Below are positions 13,652 to 19,580 of a DNA stretch of 19,580 bases, one piece after another. Location: NCBI GenBank assembly GCA_023386155.1, contig JAEWKH010000143.1:1-19580 (forward strand), written 5' to 3'. Numbering within the stretch: the first letter of the stretch is position 1; the number at the start of each line of letters is the position of its first letter. Position numbers and translations under genes: made by a program. Below the pieces are notes generated by a model. It was not told the origin of the DNA, ran no database searches, and was given only the letters and a program-made list of their open reading frames with translations. The stretch comes from Pseudomonadota bacterium. Lineage in GTDB: Bacteria; Pseudomonadota; Alphaproteobacteria; Rhizobiales; Beijerinckiaceae.

Positions 13652-14307
13652 CAGCCCTCTCCCGCCTCGCCCAGCCCAGCCCCCTCCTCCGCGAAGGGGG
13701 GAGGGACTTGAGTCCGCTCGATCCGGATCTCCTTGGCATCCTTCAGGAACAGCGGCGAATGGGTCGTGGCCGCAATCATGCCCCCGTTCTCCCGATGGCT
13801 TTCGAGCAGGAGGCGCAGGGTCTCCTGGGACGCCGTATCGAGGGCCGAGGTCGGCTCGTCGAGGAGCCAGAGGGGCCGATGCGCCACCAGCAGCCGGGCG
13901 AGCGCCACCCGGTGACGCTGTCCGGCCGAGAGGTAGCCGACCGGCAGCCGGGCCGCGTGGGCGAGGCCCACCGCGTCCAGGGCATCCCTTGGCTCGAGGG
14001 CCGGACGCCCGAGAAAGTCGCGGGCGAAGGCGAGATTCTCCTCTGCCGTAAGCGCCGCCTTCAGGGCATCGCGGTGGCCCACGTAGTGCAGGCATTCGGT
14101 CAGGGTCCGCTCCCCCGCGCCGTCCAGGAGAATCGCCCCACCGGCGGCGCGCAGGCGGCCGGCCAGGATTTCGAGGAGTGAGGACTTTCCGGCGCCGTTG
14201 CGGCCTGTGATCACCAGGGCCTCGCCGGATGTGAGCGTGAACGAAACGCCTTCGAAGATCCGGCGTTCCCCCCTCTCGCAGGCCAAATTGTTAACGCTCA
14301 GACGCAA
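13651..14307 (-). CDS. ccmA: Cytochrome c biogenesis ATP-binding protein CcmA
   Basis: CcmA is the ABC-type ATPase of the cytochrome c haem-delivery complex. With the chosen start, the 218-residue protein has Walker A GRNGAGKS (35-42), signature LSAGQ (126-130), Walker B LWLLDEP (146-152) and switch His183. There is no in-frame ATG. I chose TTG at 14307, with aggggt 6 bases upstream, because RLSVNNLACERG follows as in homologues. The last 17 or so residues (PPPFAEEGAGLGEAGEG) look like translated repeat rather than family sequence. Stop and ccmB start overlap by one base. It diverges from acnA across 219 bases. Confidence 0.94.
   Translation of the reverse strand: MRLSVNNLACERGERRIFEGVSFTLTSGEALVITGRNGAGKSSLLEILAGRLRAAGGAILLDGAGERTLTECLHYVGHRDALKAALTAEENLAFARDFLGRPALEPRDALDAVGLAHAARLPVGYLSAGQRHRVALARLLVAHRPLWLLDEPTSALDTASQETLRLLLESHRENGGMIAATTHSPLFLKDAKEIRIERTQVPPPFAEEGAGLGEAGEG
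13655..13707. repeat. REP-like GC-rich element forming the ccmA 3' end
   Basis: The plus strand reads cctctcccgcctcgcc, then ccagccccctcctcc, then gcgaaggggggaggg. The segment ccctcctcc-gcga-aggggggaggg is a near-palindrome. The style matches the CTCTCCC/GGGAGAG repeats common between genes in alphaproteobacteria, as at 10461-10486. Here it lies inside the ccmA reading frame and encodes its final residues. Confidence 0.5.
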
Positions 14308-14526
14308 ACCCGTGACCCCTGCCCTGATTGCACCCCAGAATGGTTCTAATCCGTGTAGCGGGATGGTTCGAAATGATCTATAGCACCCTCGGCTGCGCCG
14401 CGCGCCAAGGCGTCCAATCCGCCTCGCGCGCTTACCCCCTGTCCGGGCGCCCCCGGAGCGGCGCGCGCTTATCGCGCTTTCGGCCGAACAACCTGTTCGT
14501 AACCCAAATGCACGCGAGGATTCGCC
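14308..14526. promoter_or_regulatory. Divergent ccmA/acnA upstream region with acnA ribosome site
   Basis: The 219-base spacer must drive both ccmA (minus) and acnA (plus). I see no -35/-10 pair good enough to place. The acnA ribosome site gagga (14516-14520) lies 6 bases before GTG 14527 and decides that start; an ATG at 14507 is out of frame. Confidence 0.5.
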
Positions 14527-17232
<2,706 letters not shown>

Positions 17233-17248
17233 AGCAGATGATAAAACA

Positions 17249-17311
17249 CCCGTTCCTCACCCGAGGAACGGGCCGAAACTTTGAAAGGCGGCTCGAAGAA
17301 GCCGCCTTTTT
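17249..17311 (+). terminator. Tandem hairpins and Rho-independent terminator after acnA
   Basis: The first hairpin is cccgttcctc (17249-17258) / gaggaacggg (17263-17272), a perfect 10-bp stem with a 4-base loop. The second is aaaggcggc (17284-17292) / gccgccttt (17301-17309), followed by a T-run to 17311, a textbook terminator for acnA. The aaa on the left side of the second stem gives a U-run on the minus strand too, so it can also stop the converging RTX gene, which ends at 17321. Confidence 0.88.
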
Positions 17312-17320
17312 CATGGGAGA

Positions 17321-19580
17321 TCAAATCACGAAGAAGTCGCCATGGCCCATGGTCTTGACGGCTGCTTTGCTGATTGTGGCGATGTGGATCTTCGCCTGTG
17401 AGCCGTTGCCGTCGGCATCGTAGTAGACCTTGCCGGTCTTCCTGCTCACGATGATGCGGTCGGACGCATCGTGGGCGGCTTCGCCCTTGAAGAATGCATC
17501 CTTGGACAATTGCGCGGGCTTCTTGACCGAGCCCTTCTTGCCCAGACCCTTGAAGATGGCATTGTCGAGCCAGAAGGAATCATCTCCGGCGCGGAAATCA
17601 CTGATCGTATCGACATTGGCGTTCTTCTTCCTGGCGACCGCGCTGTCGAACACGAAGATGTCCTTGCCGGCGCCGCCGGTCAGGACGTCCTTGCCCAATC
17701 CGCCCGACAGCCGGTCTTTTCCTGCGCCCCCCAGCAATGCGTCGTTGCCGGCACCACCGGCAAGAGTGTCATTCTTCAGGCCTCCCACGAAGCGGTCGTC
17801 GCCCTCTGTGCCGGAAGTCCTTTCAGGATCCACGTTCTGAATATTGATGGTGAAGCTCTTATCAAAGCTCAGGCCACCCTTGTCGGTGACGCGAATCTTC
17901 ACACTATGCGAGGCCGCCTGCTCGAAATCGAGCTTCATGCCATCGGTTACGACAAGCTGGTCGCCCCGAAGCGCGAAACGGCCGCCGGCATCGTCCAGAA
18001 GCTGGTATGTGAAGCTGTCGCCCGCGTTGGGATCCGTTGCCTGGAGAGAACCCACCGCCGTCTCGGCCGCCACCAGCTCGCCGACCGCATTTTGGGAGAG
18101 AGCAAGCTCGGTCGGCGCGACATTGTCACTCGGAGGCGGTGCGACGTTTCCGTTGAGAAGAACCTTCGAAGTGGTCCATTTGCCGGCCGTATCCCAAAGG
18201 AACAGCGATATCTCGCGCTGGCCTATGAGCGAGCCGGCAGGCCCGTCATTGCGGTAAGTGACGGCGCGAATTAGCTCTTCCACCTGCGCCACCGTCGCCG
18301 TGCTGTCGAAGGCGATTCTGAGATAGCTTTCAGAGTAGGAAGTGACTTTCCCTATTTCATCCTGACCGACGAGAATTTTACTACCGTAATTGAAGCCGTC
18401 AGAGAGCGAGATTGAGCCTGACGTATCGATCCCGAGCCTGTCCTCGAGATCCTGTGTGCTTGAGACACCGTCCCAGACTTGAATCTCGAGGGCGCCAAAG
18501 GCGTCGTAATCGTCCGAGATGATCGCGTTGCGGCCCGCATCCACAAAGATCGTCACGCCTGCGGAGGCGGTGATTCGATCGCCGTTCAGGCCGCTGACCT
18601 GAGGCGCCTCATTGGTGTAGGTGCCCGATGCATCCGTAACGGTCTTGATGTGGTGCTCGAAAAGTGCCTTGCGCTCGGCTTTCGTGAAGGTGCCGCCTGT
18701 AAGCGTCAGGCTGACAGTGTCGGACGTGTTGCCCGTGACAAGAGCCGCCACCTCCTTGCTGTCGACAATGATCGAGGCTGCGGTGTCGACCAGCTCGATC
18801 TTCTCGAACCCTGCGATACTCTTGCCGGTCAGGTCGAACGACAACCCCTCCAGTTTGAGCCGATCATCGCTGCCTGCGCCACCATCGATGGTCAGCACCC
18901 CGTTCAGGCGCTCGGCATTCGTGCGCAGCAGATCGCTGTCCGAATCGCTCATCCGGATGATTTCAACCCCACTGAAGGCGGCAAGTTTGGTGAGGTCGAA
19001 AGTGGTGCCGTACCCCGCCTCAAGCGCTGTGAGGATGTCGATTCCATCGCCGCCATGGATCGCATCGCCATCGTTCAACGTGCTCGATGTCGCGGCGAAG
19101 GTATCACCTCCGGCGGTGTTCGCCGGTTGATCGACGCCGGTGGTCAGCACGATCGCCCCGTCAGGAGCGATCGCGATGGAGACGGTCGATTCAGAATACC
19201 GGCCGCCCTTGTCGATGAGATAAATATCGATGTTGCGCTGGATCGTGAGCGTCGGGTCGTTCGATGCGTTGGCATATTCCAAGGCGTGGAGCAGCTCTTT
19301 CACCCGGGCATGGGTTGCATTGGTGTTAAAAGCGATATCGAAGCCATAATCGTAGCGAGCCTCGACGCTGCCGATCTCGATACGGTTTCCGTCAGGCCCC
19401 ACGAAAATCTTGCTGCCGACATTCATGCCGTCCGACAAAAAAACCTGTGCGGTCGCCGCCAGGTAGACGCTCTCGTCGGCCGTGAGCTGGCCATAGTAAA
19501 CTTCGAGGCTGTCGATGGTCGTCTCGTCGCCGTCGATCACCGTCGCATCCGCATTGACGTCGAGACGGACAGAGTTGATC
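17321..19580 (-). CDS. RTX/cadherin-type calcium-binding secreted protein, C-terminal part
   Basis: The frame is open to the right edge, so the N-terminus is missing; 752 residues are visible. Reading toward the C-terminus: a first ~110-residue module (about 19508-19169) is followed by a beta-roll-like section with GGDTFAATSSTLNDGD and DAIHGGDGIDIL. A second copy of the module (about 18492-18150) comes next, then a cadherin-like domain (ATDPNAGDSFTYQLLD ... VKIRVTDKGGLS). Four RTX nonapeptides follow (GGAGNDALL, GGAGKDRLS, GGLGKDVLT, GGAGKDIFV; about 17655-17790), and then a tail with VYYDADGNGSQAKIHIATI. RTX repeats bind calcium after export, and the tail suits a type I secretion signal. No transporter genes are in view. 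The target or adhesive role is unknown. Confidence 0.92.
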   Translation of the reverse strand, partial: INSVRLDVNADATVIDGDETTIDSLEVYYGQLTADESVYLAATAQVFLSDGMNVGSKIFVGPDGNRIEIGSVEARYDYGFDIAFNTNATHARVKELLHALEYANASNDPTLTIQRNIDIYLIDKGGRYSESTVSIAIAPDGAIVLTTGVDQPANTAGGDTFAATSSTLNDGDAIHGGDGIDILTALEAGYGTTFDLTKLAAFSGVEIIRMSDSDSDLLRTNAERLNGVLTIDGGAGSDDRLKLEGLSFDLTGKSIAGFEKIELVDTAASIIVDSKEVAALVTGNTSDTVSLTLTGGTFTKAERKALFEHHIKTVTDASGTYTNEAPQVSGLNGDRITASAGVTIFVDAGRNAIISDDYDAFGALEIQVWDGVSSTQDLEDRLGIDTSGSISLSDGFNYGSKILVGQDEIGKVTSYSESYLRIAFDSTATVAQVEELIRAVTYRNDGPAGSLIGQREISLFLWDTAGKWTTSKVLLNGNVAPPPSDNVAPTELALSQNAVGELVAAETAVGSLQATDPNAGDSFTYQLLDDAGGRFALRGDQLVVTDGMKLDFEQAASHSVKIRVTDKGGLSFDKSFTINIQNVDPERTSGTEGDDRFVGGLKNDTLAGGAGNDALLGGAGKDRLSGGLGKDVLTGGAGKDIFVFDSAVARKKNANVDTISDFRAGDDSFWLDNAIFKGLGKKGSVKKPAQLSKDAFFKGEAAHDASDRIIVSRKTGKVYYDADGNGSQAKIHIATISKAAVKTMGHGDFFVI

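Noticed and set aside
14308..14526. A sigma-70 style promoter such as ctatag near 14378
   Set aside because: No acceptable -35 element sits at the right distance, so I did not place it.

Overview
The window looks like a stretch of chromosome from a high-GC alphaproteobacterium of the order Hyphomicrobiales (Rhizobiales). A Microvirga, Methylobacterium or Bosea-like genome is my best guess, inferred from gene content and repeat style rather than a search. The backbone is housekeeping: dapF-mtaB, ftsY, yciB, ccmG/D/C, ccmB/ccmA and acnA. From memory, this order resembles the acnA-ccmABCDG-yciB-ftsY-mtaB-dapF neighbourhood of rhizobia.

Layout. 1-151 is the signal-peptide end of a secreted protein running off the left edge. 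152-494 holds a palindromic repeat and no gene. 495-1232 is a TauE/SafE permease. 1300-3437 is the overlapping pair dapF-mtaB (lysine/peptidoglycan precursor and tRNA thiomethylation). 3459-4514 on the minus strand holds an RluA-type pseudouridine synthase followed by a small, AT-richer, cysteine-rich protein of unknown function. ftsY (4696-6066) lies between two copies of the repeat, and the second copy supplies its stop codon. yciB (6175-6771) converges on a membrane class III nucleotidyl cyclase (6907-8250), with a palindrome between them. A YaiI/YqxD-type protein (8388-8876) overlaps ccmG tail to tail.

The cytochrome c maturation genes are in two minus-strand blocks: ccmA-ccmB (14307-12983) and ccmC-ccmD-ccmG (10314-8842). 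About 2.7 kb of unrelated material separates them: a secreted M23 peptidase, an ABM/NIPSNAP pair of small dimeric alpha/beta-barrel proteins, and a divergent ArsR-type regulator with a candidate operator. Divergent from ccmA is aconitase acnA (14527-17232), closed by a clear terminator. The right edge (17321-19580, minus) is the C-terminal 752 residues of a large RTX/cadherin-type protein, probably exported by a type I system.

No CRISPR array, tRNA, rRNA, transposase or phage gene is visible. I did not find a clearly new multi-gene system. The most unusual signals are the two-hairpin repeat family with compensatory base changes, its overlap with the ftsY 3' end, the split ccm locus, the NIPSNAP/ABM/ArsR module and the orphan cysteine-rich protein.
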